Part shown: piece by piece, positions 40,566-52,200 of the stretch
Position numbering within the stretch: position 1 is the first letter of the stretch
Layout: every line of letters starts with the position of its first letter
Assembly: GCA_013400155.1 (NCBI GenBank)
Contig: VXBM01000214.1
Coordinates: 1-64,000 of the forward strand
Reading direction: 5' to 3'
Length of the DNA: 64,000 nt
Origin: Helopsaltes ochotensis
Lineage: Eukaryota > Chordata > Aves > Passeriformes > Locustellidae
Translations under genes and position numbers: made by a program
Notes under the pieces: model-generated
Told to the model about the DNA's origin: nothing
Seen by the model: only the letters and a program-made list of their open reading frames with translations
Databases searched by the model: none

Positions 40566-40599
40566 CTTATATAAGTCAGATACTTATATAAGTCAGATC
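40566..40599 (+). repeat. 17-bp tandem duplication
   Basis: CTTATATAAGTCAGATA (40566-40582) is followed directly by CTTATATAAGTCAGATC (40583-40599), 16 of 17 identical. Each unit contains the palindrome CTTATATAAG. Confidence 0.95.
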
Positions 40600-43500
40600 T
40601 AAGCTCACTGGAAGAAACCACATGCCAAGATCACTGGCTGGCAGAATAGCAAACTTCAAGAAATTTAATTGTCGCACACAATTGTATTTTTCAAACAGTC
40701 CAGTAATATCCAGTTTCAATTTCAGAGAGCAATTGTCTGTAAAGAAGTGTTAGCTGAGTAAAGTGAATTGTTTGAATAGTGCTGGGATTTAAAACTGTCG
40801 TTGTGAGAAAGGCTGCTTTTTTTTTTCTGGAGCAGCCAGGGAAAGCTGCAGCTTCTTTCTATAGGAGGGAAGATGGTGAATATTAATCACCCCTTGGCAA
40901 CCTGTCAGATGGCAGATTGCAACCCAAGAGAAGTGATTTGCTGATTATCTGATGTGACAGGTTAATAAACAAATATTTACACACAGGGTAAAAGTAACAG
41001 TAGAGTTGGGCAAGAGATCTGCATCTCCTGAACTCTTAGGTCAGTGATTTGTGTGGGAAAAATGTTTTCCTTTCTGGGCTTGGGGAAAAGGGTGGAAATA
41101 TCTTTATCAGGAAATATAATTTAAATTCTCTGTGTGCTTGGGATTTCTCTTTGAAAAGATCATTCGAGGAAAGAATGAGATTGGCAATTCTGGGTTCATT
41201 GGCTGACTTTCCAGCCTCAGGACTGCTGTGGCACAGGCTGACCTGACCACCCAGCTATCCCACCATCCCTGGATACCAAAATATTTGACTTTACCAGACA
41301 CTCTAAAAATGTTTCCCACCGTGTCTGATGTCTCTGTGGTTTACCTGAGAGCTGGGTCAGCATGTGTGTTGTTCTGGACTTTGTGCATTGCACGGGTATT
41401 TACTTCCCAGCTTCCCTTCATAAGCAACAAGTGCTGGAGCAAGGGAGAGGGAAATACTGAACAGCATCATCCTTGATGCAGGTGAACCAGAGTCCCAGTG
41501 TCAGCTGATCCTTGGCCACTGATTCTACTGTGGAAAGGGAGGAAGGTTTTCACTTGGAGGTAATTGCAGGGGGCTGCAAAGTCCCCTTAGTGAGATGCTC
41601 TCTGCTAGACTGGGTGAGGAGCCTATGTGGTAACTCCACCATCCAAGCCAACCCAGTAGACAGCAAGGTGTGACTCCTGTGAAGGACAGCAGTTGCAGAG
41701 GGTAGAGGTAATGATGGGCAGACCCACCTTAATGATGGTAAGAGGAGGCTGTGGATGCCCTTGGCAGTGAGGACAGGGCTTCAGACTTGTGATAGATTTC
41801 TTCAGGGGGCTAGGAGATAAAACTCATTCAAAGCATGTAAAGAAGAAAAATAAAAAATTCAAAACAAGCAACTCACAAAAAACCTAAGCCCTTTGAACAT
41901 TGCTATTTATGATTACATAGGAATTCAAGGCTTCCTTCATGTTCGTAGCTAGAAACTGTTTTCCTAGATAAAGTTTTAGAGGCTTAGATGTAATCAGCTA
42001 AGGAACTCTTCAAATAAGCTAAGCTGTGTTTTGATTTGGTGCAAATAAGAAGTGAAGTAATAGGAATAGCTATTCCTGGAACAGCTGAAGCTTTGAAATG
42101 CTGATTTAAAATGCTCCATGCTGCCATTCAGCTATCCTGTCATAGCAGTATGGAACGAAAGACAGTTTTCCTCTCTGTGAACACACAAAAAGAAGGATAT
42201 ATTAGCAATTGGAAATAAAAATCCAGCTCTAAAAAACAGGGGAGATAGTTTTTGTCCTCTTTTACCTTTACTTTATATTTTTATTCTAATTTTTTCTGTG
42301 TTTCTTCTTAGCATCAATAAAGACAATAGCAATGTTTCTTACATCAGCTACAAAGGACATCCAGTTATCATTTCTCTACTGCTGTTACCTCACTTGACAT
42401 CATGATCTGAAAAGTCTGAAAAGTCTGATCATGTGGAGCACGACTATAAATTTGCTATAAACACCCATTCTCCTGCTTGGTGAGCTGACAGGGAGGTCTG
42501 GGATGATGCCTATGCTGCAGTCAGAATCCCAGGCAGAGCAGGTATGGGCTCTGTGATGAGGATCCCCTGGGGATGAAGGCTGGGGAGCTGCAGCTGCAGG
42601 GGAGCCAGCACGAGGAGCTCTCAGTCTTTGCCTGGGTCTTGGGTAAGCCTTTGGCCTGGTGATAACTGTGTTGGCTCTGATAATGGAGCTGGTTTAGGTC
42701 TACCTATAAATGTGCTTCAGCCCCACACTTGGGGCAGTATGGCCATACGGAATCTGCCTTTTGGATTTCTGTCTCTGCATTCCGCCCCTGCCTTCCCCTC
42801 TTTGGCCCACTATGCAGATAATGTTTGCTGTGATGTTTTATCGAAAAGAGGCTCTCAGCCTGCTGGCCAGTTGGAGGAGACCATTGCTGCCTCGACTTCC
42901 TGCTCCTCAAACACTCCTATTCGGAAGAGGTTTTAACAGTCTCTGTTAGGCTGTGTGCTCCCAATGGGCTATTCAGAAAGGGTCTTTACTTTTCCCCATC
43001 AGCTGGTATCAAAGGTAACTCACAGAATAAAACAGATTTGAACATAGCCTATTATGAGTCTGTGCCTAAAAGTGATTGCGAAAAAAATATTTTGTCTTTA
43101 TTTTGCCCCAATTTGGGGCAAGTATCTTCCAAGGTCTGTGTTATCTGCAGACCCTTGGTGGTTTCTTTTTAAGCTCAGTGATGTTTTTGGGATCTTAGTT
43201 GAGAGTTTTAGTGAGTTTCTGAAAACTCAGCCATGCAGCTTTACTTCAGTGAGTAGCACTACTAATGTCCACCAGATTCCTGCCATGTGGAAACTCACTG
43301 CTACAGCTTTATGGCGGTAACATTGGTACAGTAATAGCAAATTTCTTGTTCTGCTATGAATCTGGGGGAAAATCAGTCTCTGGGTTAAATTTAAGTTATT
43401 TTCTGAAATCAGAAATACTTTTAGAAGCACTAATTGTTCTGTTGAGCACAACTAATGGTTTATCTGACAGATCCTAATAAATGGATTCTTCTATTTAGAA

Positions 43501-44770
43501 AGATAGTAGTGAATCATGCCTATAGTTAGGTTATTTCTCCTGCCTGTAATGCATAAAGACAGGGAGTTTGCAAGTGAAGGGTGCTATACTGAGGACAAAT
43601 GGAAAGAATTGCTCTGTTGCATGGTGCTCTGTTGTCTTGTGCTTTCGTTGCTATGGGATGTAATTCTATTACCCACTATACTGTTAGATTTCAAAAGGGT
43701 AGTTCATAAGCACTAATAACATTTGTGGCAATCTGAGCTAAGTTAATGAAAAAGATAATCAAATCTAATGCTCCAGGGCAAGATATCTGATATCTCCAGG
43801 GGTCACAAAAAGACCATACAGCTGTCTTGGGGCAAGGGGTGGTTGTGTGTGTGAGTGCAAGAAGAGGCAAGAGGCAGCAGAAAAGTGAGGGTCACCTTGC
43901 TCAGAAACATTGTGTGCTGGTCACTGGCAGAGGCAGGAGGGGATTGCCAGATATGCCACAGAGATGGAGACGCTTATTAAGCTAATGATATTTTTAGTAA
44001 TGCCAATACCTAATAGATAAGTTTCAGCTGATCCCAGACATTTGTCTCAATGTGTTGATTGGGAAATTGGATTAAGTAGTTCATGCATGGTTCTGCCTTG
44101 CCCATAGCAGGCATATACTGACTTGGGAGCTGACCAAGGATGGCACTGAAATAGCCTGTGGAATTTTTTTTTGTAAACACAAGCTTCAGTGTGAACCTCG
44201 CTCCTGAAGCAAATGTAGTATTTTATTGTGTCTCTAGACAATACCCAGTGGTGACTTTTCTTGCTTCTAATTATAAATACAGATTTTTTTTTAAGGACTC
44301 TTTCATCACCACATATTGGTATATCACTTGAGGGTTCAAAGGCTTCGTGTTCCTTGTATGTGTGTAACTGATAATGTTCAGCAAAGGACACTTGCAATGG
44401 GAACTGTAGCCAGACCAACCTAAAACCGTGTTTTCTCTCACAGACTCGTGCTGTATTTATTGCAAGTACCTCCTACATCTTACATTTCATTTCTGTACGT
44501 TGACTGTGAGCATTCTTCTATTTCTACTACTGTTCTCTTTAACACAGATCTGCTTTTCATTACAGTAAGACTTCTGTCCTTATTTTGGCCAAAGACAGGT
44601 TAATTTTTAGCAGTAGCCACGAGGTGGCAGAGCCTGGAGCTGTGTGGGTGTGTCTAGGTTGATAATCTATACCATGCACTTCATCAAGGGGAGGCAGAAG
44701 TAAGGGATTCTCATTTCCAAGGAGGATGATGTGGCTTATTGATGTTTCCAATGTGTTTTTCTCCACTCCT

Positions 44771-45190
44771 CTGGCAGCAGAATGCAGGCCTCAGTTTGCT
44801 TTCACCTGGAGGGGCGTACAGAACACCTGGAACTGACTGCCCCAGGGGTGGAAGCACAGTCCCCATGGACTGATCCAGGCTGCACTGGAAAAGAATGAGG
44901 CTCCAGAGCACTTGCAGTTCTTTGATGACATCATTGTACAGGGCAACATGGCAGAGGAAGTTTTTGACAAAGGAGAGAAGATAACCCAGATCCTCCTGAA
45001 GGCCAGTTCTGCCATAAAACAAAGTAAGATAAAAGGACCTGCCCAGGAAATTGGAGTAAAATCGCAAGAGGAACACTGTCACATTCTCATGAACATGGGG
45101 AAAAAACAGCAAAATACTGTGTTCCCACCAACAGGCAAGAAGGAAACACAGTTTTCTTATCTCATTGCTGTTCCAGTAAATTTTTCTTAA
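44771..45190 (+). pseudogene. endogenous retroviral reverse-transcriptase fragment
   Basis: An open frame after an in-frame TGA (44834-44836) runs to TAA at 45188-45190. Its content resembles the central part of class III (ERVL-like) retroviral polymerase: an aromatic/Trp-rich segment before the stop, then LQFFDDIIVQG with the D-D pair at 44924-44929 where retroviral polymerases have their catalytic aspartates, then a Lys/Ala-rich helix. The usual motif order is seen only for about 100 codons; both flanks lose similarity. The stop, the missing flanks and the lack of LTRs show it is dead. The class assignment is an inference from motif wording. Confidence 0.7.
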
Positions 45191-48100
45191 CTACAGATAT
45201 CTGCCCTTTGCCTGGAGGGAGGGGGAGGAGGGGAGTGGGTTGTGGTTTTCACTTTAGTGGGGGCACTAAATTAGGTAATTCTATTCCACACACCACAACA
45301 ACTTTTCACACCAAATCCTAGCCATGCAAGGACATCAAGTGCTATAGCCTGTATATGTGTATATGGCCAAAGGTACATGATTAGGGAAAAAAAAGGCGGC
45401 TAAGGACTGCATGAAATGGTCCCTCCTTCCATATGTCTTCCTAAGCCTCAGGGACTTCCTAAACTAGGTGTTTTAACTACCATACCTTGCCTTTGATAGT
45501 TAATCAATTCTGAATAGATGTGTTTGATCCATTTTTGAATGTTTAGATCTTACTATATTTCTGTAGCACCCAATAAGGAGTCCTAAAGAGTTCTCAATAA
45601 AGAGACTTCTCAAAGTAAAAATGTGTGATGAGCAGGTGTCATTTGCTGGCTTCAAGTGTCCTTGCAGCCAACAAAGGTGCACGTGCCCACCACGCCACCA
45701 CGCCCATGGGTGATTGCTCTGTGACTGTCCCACCATAGGTCTGTCCACTACTGGCATTTGGTCATCACACATTTTTACTTTGAAAAAAAAGAAATAAAGG
45801 GATATGTTTGATACTAGAGTAACTTTTTTTTTCTTTCTTTTTTTTCTTTTTCTTTTTCTTTTTTTTTTCCCCTTCAGAAGAACAACAGCTATCCACAGAA
45901 TTTAATGGGAAATATTAAAGAAAGTATTTTGGGACCAGAAGTTTTTAGTATGATGCTCCGTACCTTTTAGGACTGCCTACATGTTTTTCATGCAGTGGTT
46001 TTTGATGTTCTCAATTGTTGTATTTCTATCAACATTTTCTAACTTCTTTCCATGTTTGTCAGAAAAGCTCCATTAATTTGTAGTAGGGTAATTCGTAAAG
46101 TTTCTCCTGACTTTTTGAGATTCAAAAAACCCCCCAAAATTCAGCTGTTGGTCTTTAGGGTTTACTGTAAAACAGAAGAAATAATTATAATAAATTTTCT
46201 TGAATTTGCCATGATAATATTAATCACATTTCTATAAAGCTTAGATTGGGAAAAAAAAATCTAACAGAAAAACTGATTGAAATCTACTGTACAAAAATTA
46301 ACTGCTTTCACCCATCCTTTCCCACAGTTCTTCAAGACATTACCATGTTTCTGTTTTAAATGTCTACAATATAGGGTTACTTAAACTAATTCAGGTTTTA
46401 ATTAAGCAAGATAGGCTGTGGCTTGAAGTTCAACCTAAAAATTTTCAGTATGTAACACCACATAGATTTTGCTTAAGTTAATAACAAAAGGACTTCTATT
46501 GAACTTTCTTTCTTTCTTTGTTCTACAAAAGAAAAATTAATAGCACCTCTATGGAAGTCAAAGTTATTCTGGAACAGTGAGCTATTACAAAGTTTCCAGC
46601 ATTGCAGCTAGAGGTAGTTATTTTAAACAACATCATTCACCCTTCTATATTGCTTCTCTCTTTCAGCACAGACCTGTCTCTTCACAGGATGGATTCTCAG
46701 ATGCAAAGCATCCTGATCCTAATTTATGTGTACGTGATTATTCAAGGTTAATATATTCCCTGTGGGAGAAACAGCCAGTGCCATTCAGACCACATTCTGT
46801 TTCCCTCCCTTGCCACAGAGTAGGCTGTTGAAAACGTGTCTGATGAAATTGCAGGTTCCTTTTCTAGTCTCATGAATTAATATAATGTTTCTAATTGGGA
46901 TTAGATAAAATACCTCTCCCCATGACTGGACAGCCAGCAGGTGGGACAAATGACTTTAAATATCTACTCTAAATCAAGAAGAGAGAGGATAAATTTACAT
47001 ATTTTCTTTTCTCTTCATATGATAATTGTTTCTATTCGTATAGAGTGTACTGGTTTGGGGGCTTTTTATTCACGCAGCCCAAATCAATGACCCAAGCACA
47101 TGTCCCAGGTCACAAATTGACTAGAGAGTAGGAAAGACAAGATTCATGGCTAGGAAAAATTGTCCTCTTAGCCAGAGGTAGATGAAAGTTTATTGACAAC
47201 TTTACTGTATTGGATTAGATTAGGAACCTAAGCACAACTTTTGCATGTCCTCTTTATTACATCTCTGATGGATTTGTGCAGTCCTTTGGCTGGTTCTGGG
47301 GCCACCCTTCTTACACAGATCCTAAATATTGCTTATAAGGACTCGTACCTACAGGAACTGGGGGCCTGTGTGTTGGAGTAGGATGCAGTGCAACAGCAGT
47401 AAATTATTTACTCTGTGTCTGAGCTGGGCAGCTGAGAAAGCCCAGCCTGGGTACAAGCTTTGAGGCAGTGTCATTTTGCCTCTAAGCACGTCTGGACAAT
47501 ATGTGCACAGCTGTGCAATTTGCGTGACCTTGCCCTTTTAAAATGAGCTTGTATCCAAAGAGGATACATGTCTGGACCGTCAGCTAGACCATCATTGTGT
47601 GTGGCCAACCAGAGTGGTCACACATTCCTCTTCTTGTGCAGCAACCTGGTCATTAATCTGTGCTTCCCAACAGGCAGACCAATCCTCAAGGCAGCCGGCA
47701 GTATCTGCCAGAGCCTTGGAAGGTAGGGAGCCATTAGAGTGACAGTGTCCAAAGGGACCAGCGCTGCAAATCTGGTGGGGTGAGAGGCATGAGTGGCAGG
47801 GTATGGACTGAGAGCCTGTCAGGATGGAACCTATGCATACTCCAAATTCTCGCTCTCCTTTGTGTCCTGGTTTTCACATTGAGGAAAGGGGACTGCAATG
47901 GCCCCCTGCAGGCGCCACCTGCAGCACTGATGTGCCCGGGGGCTCACCATCTCCTGCTGTGGCTACACTCACAACTGCTCCCACTTATCTGGGAGGGGCT
48001 TATTCAAAATGCAGATTATCTTGCCATGGATGCTGGGACATCAGAAATGCCTGTATGGCATGAGATAAGGCTTGGCAAGGTGACTGCATGCAGAGAGCAC

Positions 48101-48832
48101 TCCTGCACCCTGCTCTCCAACACAGCCCTTAGCACCCGCTGCCATCTGACATTTCATTATCCAGTATGTCCCAACAGCCCCAGATAAAGACAGCAAATCA
48201 ATGTTGCTGTGTTGGTTCAGTTCCCAGGCAGCCGGCTGAGGTAAAAATGGGTTAAGCATTTAGACATTGACCATTATTGGATTATACCAGGAACCTATCA
48301 GTCTTTAATCTTTGATAAGATGCTGAAACATGGCTTTTAAATTCACTGCAGCCCTCACATATTTTTTACTTCGATTCTTTGAATTCTTCTTGTCAGTTCC
48401 CCCAGAATAATCAGGACGAATACAGGGCTCTGTGAATTGTCTCACTCACACTTTATACAGAAGCAATGCTGCCCCTTTACTTATCTGTTCTATTGACCTG
48501 TTGACATAGCCAAGGGTGGTGCTGCCAACTGATTTTCAATTGGTGATATTCTGAAATCCTGGGATACATGTAAAATGCTAATTTTATGAGTTAAACATTG
48601 AAGAGGTGTCATTAGTTTTTAAAAGTCATATTCTCACTTGGCTCTTCTCATAATCACTGTTACAAGGAAAATTACTGGGATGACCATAACAATAAAGAGA
48701 GGAGAGGTCTTTTGCTTTAGTCTGGAGTTTGAAAAGACCTTGGGGTTTTTTAATTTATTTTGCACTGGACAGCATTTAGGTGTATGGTCAGTACCTTTGC
48801 TTGCTGTTTACAAGATGTTTCTTCTCCAAAAA
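45191..48832. other. intergenic upstream of IYD
   Basis: A pyrimidine tract (45823-45872) and A+T-rich DNA. The 135-codon open frame at 47780-48187 has no recognisable motif and overlaps open frames in other phases, so I do not call it. No upstream neighbour exon recognised. Confidence 0.5.
45823..45872 (+). repeat. pyrimidine tract (T with C/TTTC units)
   Basis: Almost pure T with C interspersed over 50 nt, ending in CCCCTTCAG. Resembles an exceptionally long splice-acceptor tract, but no open exon with recognisable content follows. Confidence 0.85.
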
Positions 48833-48840
48833 TATATAAA
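48833..48840 (+). promoter_or_regulatory. candidate TATA box upstream of IYD
   Basis: TATATAAA lies about 265 bp before the IYD start codon. If used, transcription would begin near 48865 and give a 5' leader of roughly 240 nt containing the 33-bp duplication and the uORF. The flanking DNA is A+T-rich, so the motif could be fortuitous; there is no direct evidence of a start site. Confidence 0.35.
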
Positions 48841-48898
48841 CGTAGGTCTGGAATTTTTTTAACTGCAGGAGCTGTTTATTAACATCAGAAGCCCATCA

Positions 48899-48919
48899 CC
48901 AATGAGATTGTGGGGGCGG
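48899..48919 (+). promoter_or_regulatory. CCAAT box and GC box upstream of IYD
   Basis: CCAAT at 48899-48903 is followed 8 bp later by GGGGGCGG (48912-48919), an Sp1-type GC box. These two elements close together about 185-205 bp before the ATG suggest a proximal promoter with a start site between about 48950 and 49050. That would compete with the TATA-based reading at 48833. Inference from motifs only. Confidence 0.35.
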
Positions 48920-48938
48920 TGTCTGAAAAGGAGAAGCA

Positions 48939-49004
48939 AGATAGGGTGGAGGACTGAACCTTGAGTCCACCAGATAGGGTGGAAGACTGAACCTTGAGTC
49001 CACC
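48939..49004 (+). repeat. 33-bp tandem duplication in the IYD 5' region
   Basis: Two abutting copies, 48939-48971 and 48972-49004, match at 32 of 33 positions; the one difference is G at 48951 versus A at 48984. Each copy contains CCTTGAGTCC, whose reverse strand carries CTCAAG, a core resembling NKX2-1 (TTF-1) sites of thyroid genes. The duplication sits about 100 bp before the IYD start codon. Confidence 0.9.
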
Positions 49005-49039
49005 CCTTTTTGCTTACTGCTTTGCTGCTCTTCCCTCTT

Positions 49040-49042
49040 CAG
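49040..49042 (+). promoter_or_regulatory. possible splice acceptor before IYD exon 1
   Basis: A pyrimidine-rich run (49014-49040) ends in CAG at 49040-49042, with several nearby CT-rich stretches. It would allow an upstream non-coding exon to splice in just ahead of the uORF and start codon. Equally it may be just a pyrimidine-rich leader. Confidence 0.25.
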
Positions 49043-49055
49043 CCTCTCCTTTTTC

Positions 49056-49100
49056 ATGAGAAACTACCGAACTTGGAAGAAAGGCTCCACATCTCCATAG
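49056..49100 (+). CDS. short upstream ORF in the IYD leader
   Basis: An ATG at 49056 opens a 14-codon frame (MRNYRTWKKGSTSP) that ends at TAG 49098-49100, only 2 nt before the IYD ATG at 49103. It is in a different frame from IYD. Its start context is weak (T at -3, A at +4), so most ribosomes would probably scan past. It matters only if the transcript starts, or is spliced, upstream of 49056; the possible acceptor at 49042 would still include it. Confidence 0.5.
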   Translation: MRNYRTWKKGSTSP

Positions 49101-49102
49101 TC

Positions 49103-49283
49103 ATGGCACTCTTTTCTTCCCTCACACCAGTATTTATAGCCATTATATGTATTTTAATTGGGGTAATAATGAAGAAGACGAATGGAGAGAAGGAAAAGCG
49201 TGACACTAAAAGCAAGCATCCATCTCGCCCATGGGTGGATGAAGATTTAAAAGATGGCACTGATCATCCCTTAGAGGAGGAAG
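49103..49283 (+). CDS. IYD: IYD coding exon 1 (membrane anchor and linker)
   Basis: Encodes residues 1-60 and the first base of codon 61. It starts MALFSSLTPVF and contains the single transmembrane helix (about residues 8-23), a basic K/R/E-rich stretch after it, then the family-typical RPWVDEDLKD (residues 42-51) and an acidic tail. The donor is GAAG|GTAAGAA. The ATG at 49103 is the first in-frame ATG: the open frame extends upstream only to a TTG at 49010. A pyrimidine-rich CAG at 49040-49042 could be an acceptor for a non-coding upstream exon, so this exon may begin 5' of the ATG either at a transcription start or at that acceptor. Confidence 0.93.
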
Positions 49284-52200
49284 GTAAGAAAAATCTTATC
49301 CCAAACACTTTTGTAGTTTGAATTTTATCTGCTGATAAAAATAAAGGAGGTGCAATCTTCTAGACTTGTCCACAATGACAGCAATGCTCAGCACAACACT
49401 GCTGCTGTGCCCTGAGCTTGTTAGCTCCCAGGAAGAAGGCAGTCCTCATGTCATGTCACTGTTGGTGTAAATCTCTATTCCCTCCAGACCGCACAGATAA
49501 GAGTACAAAAAAAAAACAAAAACAAAACCAACCAAACCCCCCCCAAAAAAAACCAAAACCAAAAAACCAAACCAACAAAGAAACAAAATTATATATATAT
49601 ATATTTTAAATATATTCTCAGAGACTCCTGTGTGTTCCTCTGTACATCAGATCTCAGACCTATGAGGAACTCTGGACAGTGTAAAGAAAGAGAGGAGATT
49701 CTGCTGAATTCCCCATAGTCTCTTCCCAGGCCTTATTAGTGTGAGCAAAGGGAAGACCAAGACCTGAGCAGAGTGTTTCTTTCTGCAAGTTGTCCCACTT
49801 TACCACTCAGTGCTATGCATTTGGTCTCAGCACAGCTAAAAAGTTGGAAATGGGTTTATTACTGTTTTGACAAAGGTCCTCCATTTGTGGCTTCTGAGAA
49901 TGTCAATGATGGATTTGTTAGGAGCTGTGTTGATCAAATATCTAAGAACAAAATGTATTGATGGTGATAATCTATTCACTCAGCTGCATATTTGAACCTG
50001 TACAGAATGCCCTTTATTTTCATTAGCTTTTTCTGATTCACAGCTTGAACAAAACTCTAAGCACAAAATGTACCCTTCCCTCTTCTTACTTCCTAACTAT
50101 CCTCCATAAACTCACTTTATTTCATCGTGAAATAAAAATCTACAGAGTTCTGCTCCTATCAATTTTTTTTAAGTTGTAGTTAATGCGGCTCTTTTTTCTT
50201 CTTTTTTCTCCTTCAAGCTGCTTTCAATGGCTTTTTGAGGGGTCTGTCTGGGTTGTTTTTCCCCCGTAATGACATTTTCCCTCAGTCTGCTTCTAGGAAT
50301 CTTAAAACTTACAGTGTTCTTATGTACATAGACCTATTTCTAAGAACCATTATAGCTCTTTTCACAGTGTTCAGTGTACTTTGAGTTAGTGTTGTTTATC
50401 AGTTTCTGAAAATAGTTGATACCAGAAAGGGTTTAAACCTTTTTGACTATTTTCCAAATATTTAAAATTTCTTTCCAAATCGGTTCACGTGTTGTATCCT
50501 CCTTTATTCAATGCAAAATAGATTCTGTAAGAAATTATCCCATAATTTCTTTGTCGCTAATGGCTTGCTACTTCAGTTAAATTGCTGCAAATTAGAATTC
50601 CTGTGGGTAGTTCTAATGATAATCTATGAATTATCATCTTGGACTATAGCTGTTTCTATCAGTTAAAAAGTTTAGATCCTCTACATAAACAAACCTGTTA
50701 GCTCTTATCAAGGAGTGTCACTGCCACAGCTCCAAACATAAAATTTTAGTCTTTTATGTGTTAGTTGCTTTCCCTGTTATTCAGGTGCTGAATTCAAAAC
50801 TGTGCTAGTTTAAAATTGCTTGCAAAAATTTTTTGACAGGTAGACATATTGGTACTGTTGCCAAGTTTTATTTGCTTTTAAATAAAACCTTTCTCAATAT
50901 ACTATGTCATTCGGTTTTAAATTTTCTTGCTATTTTGCTTTTAGAAAAATAGCTAATTTCATTATCACAAATAATGATCTTTCCCTTAATGGTGTGTGAT
51001 TCAAACCAAATTCTTTGTAAAACATTCATGTCTTTTATCTCTAGAAACATTAAAATAATTTCATCATTCATAGGGAAATTTTTCTTCAGTGGGGGAAAAA
51101 ATCAGCCTAAGTGAGAAGAGTAGCAAGGAGGAGAAGAGTTAGTAAGGATCTGCTACTTCGCTAAAGCCCTAATTAAGGATCAAAACATGTTAACCTTGTT
51201 GTCAGTGTTAAAAATTTCACTGACTGCGATAGATGCTGAAATGGAAACACGGATGCAAAATGAGATTTTTTTAATAGTAAAGAATACTTTACCTGCTGGG
51301 TAAATTTTGCTATTTTATTAACATATCTTACTTTGTAAGACAAGCTCAGTTCTACTGAAATGTCTCATGCTGGCTTGTGTTAGAAGATTAAGTTCTTCTG
51401 AAGAGAATTTGAGTTAGGTAACATGAAACATTCTTAAGGCCTTGTCTAAAGCTAGAATCTAGGGCTGCCCCACGTGAACAAGCTGAATAGGAAGGGGCAC
51501 CTTGTTGCTGTTGAGCACAGCAAGAATGACACAAGACACTCGGTGAAGGGAAAGATGGCAAAAGAGGGTTGACCTTTATTGTTCTCCATTATATAGATTT
51601 CAGATCCATGCCAAAGATTGGTAAAGAGTGTCACCACCTCTTTAATCCCACTGGCCAAACTGACAAATAATCAAATGTCCCTTCACTAGGGAAAGTATGT
51701 GATTGTTTACAAGAATTTTCCAAAACATCTCTATGTATCAATAACACCCGTGTGAGAAGGAAGCAAGAACTATGAAAAACATTGAAAACTCTGACTCCAC
51801 ATTAGAAACTCTGAAACCCATTAAAAAGGCTGCAAAAGTCAGGGCAACAGCAGCTGAAGACCAAGTTTTTGATCTATGTCCCTGACCAAAGCAAGGTCTA
51901 TTTGCTGAGAGAGTGAAGCACTCTGCTAGAAAAACAGAAAAGCGCTGACCTCACTTGTAGCCCCATGAGCCTTCCCTGAAGTGGAACCCTCAGGGATGTT
52001 TCCCTTGAGAAGGACATACCTTTGAGCAGCAGAGCATTCAGTATAAGTAGCTGAACTGCTTGGGCAGACTCACTAGGGTCATTTATTGGCAATGAAGTGT
52101 AGAATGGTGAGGGCCAAGTGCTCCTGAGCTTGTCCATGTTGTGCTTTCCATAGCTGAAGAGATGGATGTTTCTCAGAGCAGCCTGAAACCAGTTCTTTTG

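Larger units (their letters stand above)
35521..44770. other. intergenic, no gene recognised
   Basis: Contains a (TG)n run (39813-39830), a 17-bp tandem duplication (40566-40599) and a compact cluster of homeodomain/octamer-like sites (36640-36970). No exon recognised. Confidence 0.55.

Noticed and set aside
44711..45112. 133-codon minus-strand open frame
   Set aside because: It is the antisense shadow of the retroviral RT fragment on the plus strand.
45823..45905. Very long polypyrimidine tract ending in CAG as a splice acceptor
   Set aside because: The sequence after it shows no conserved or continued open exon and no donor in a sensible place; better explained as a simple repeat.
47049..47075. 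TGTACTGGTTTGGGGGC resembling the first bases of a common avian LTR
   Set aside because: Similarity ends after about a dozen bases and no LTR end or target duplication was seen.
47780..48187. 135-codon open frame upstream of IYD with a hydrophobic N-terminus
   Set aside because: No recognisable family, no splice or promoter support, and overlapping open frames in other phases; length is within chance.
1..48800. Search for exons of PPP1R14C, the usual 5' neighbour of IYD in vertebrates
   Set aside because: I did not find wording matching its conserved C-terminal exons; it probably lies beyond the window, though I cannot exclude a short exon missed by eye.
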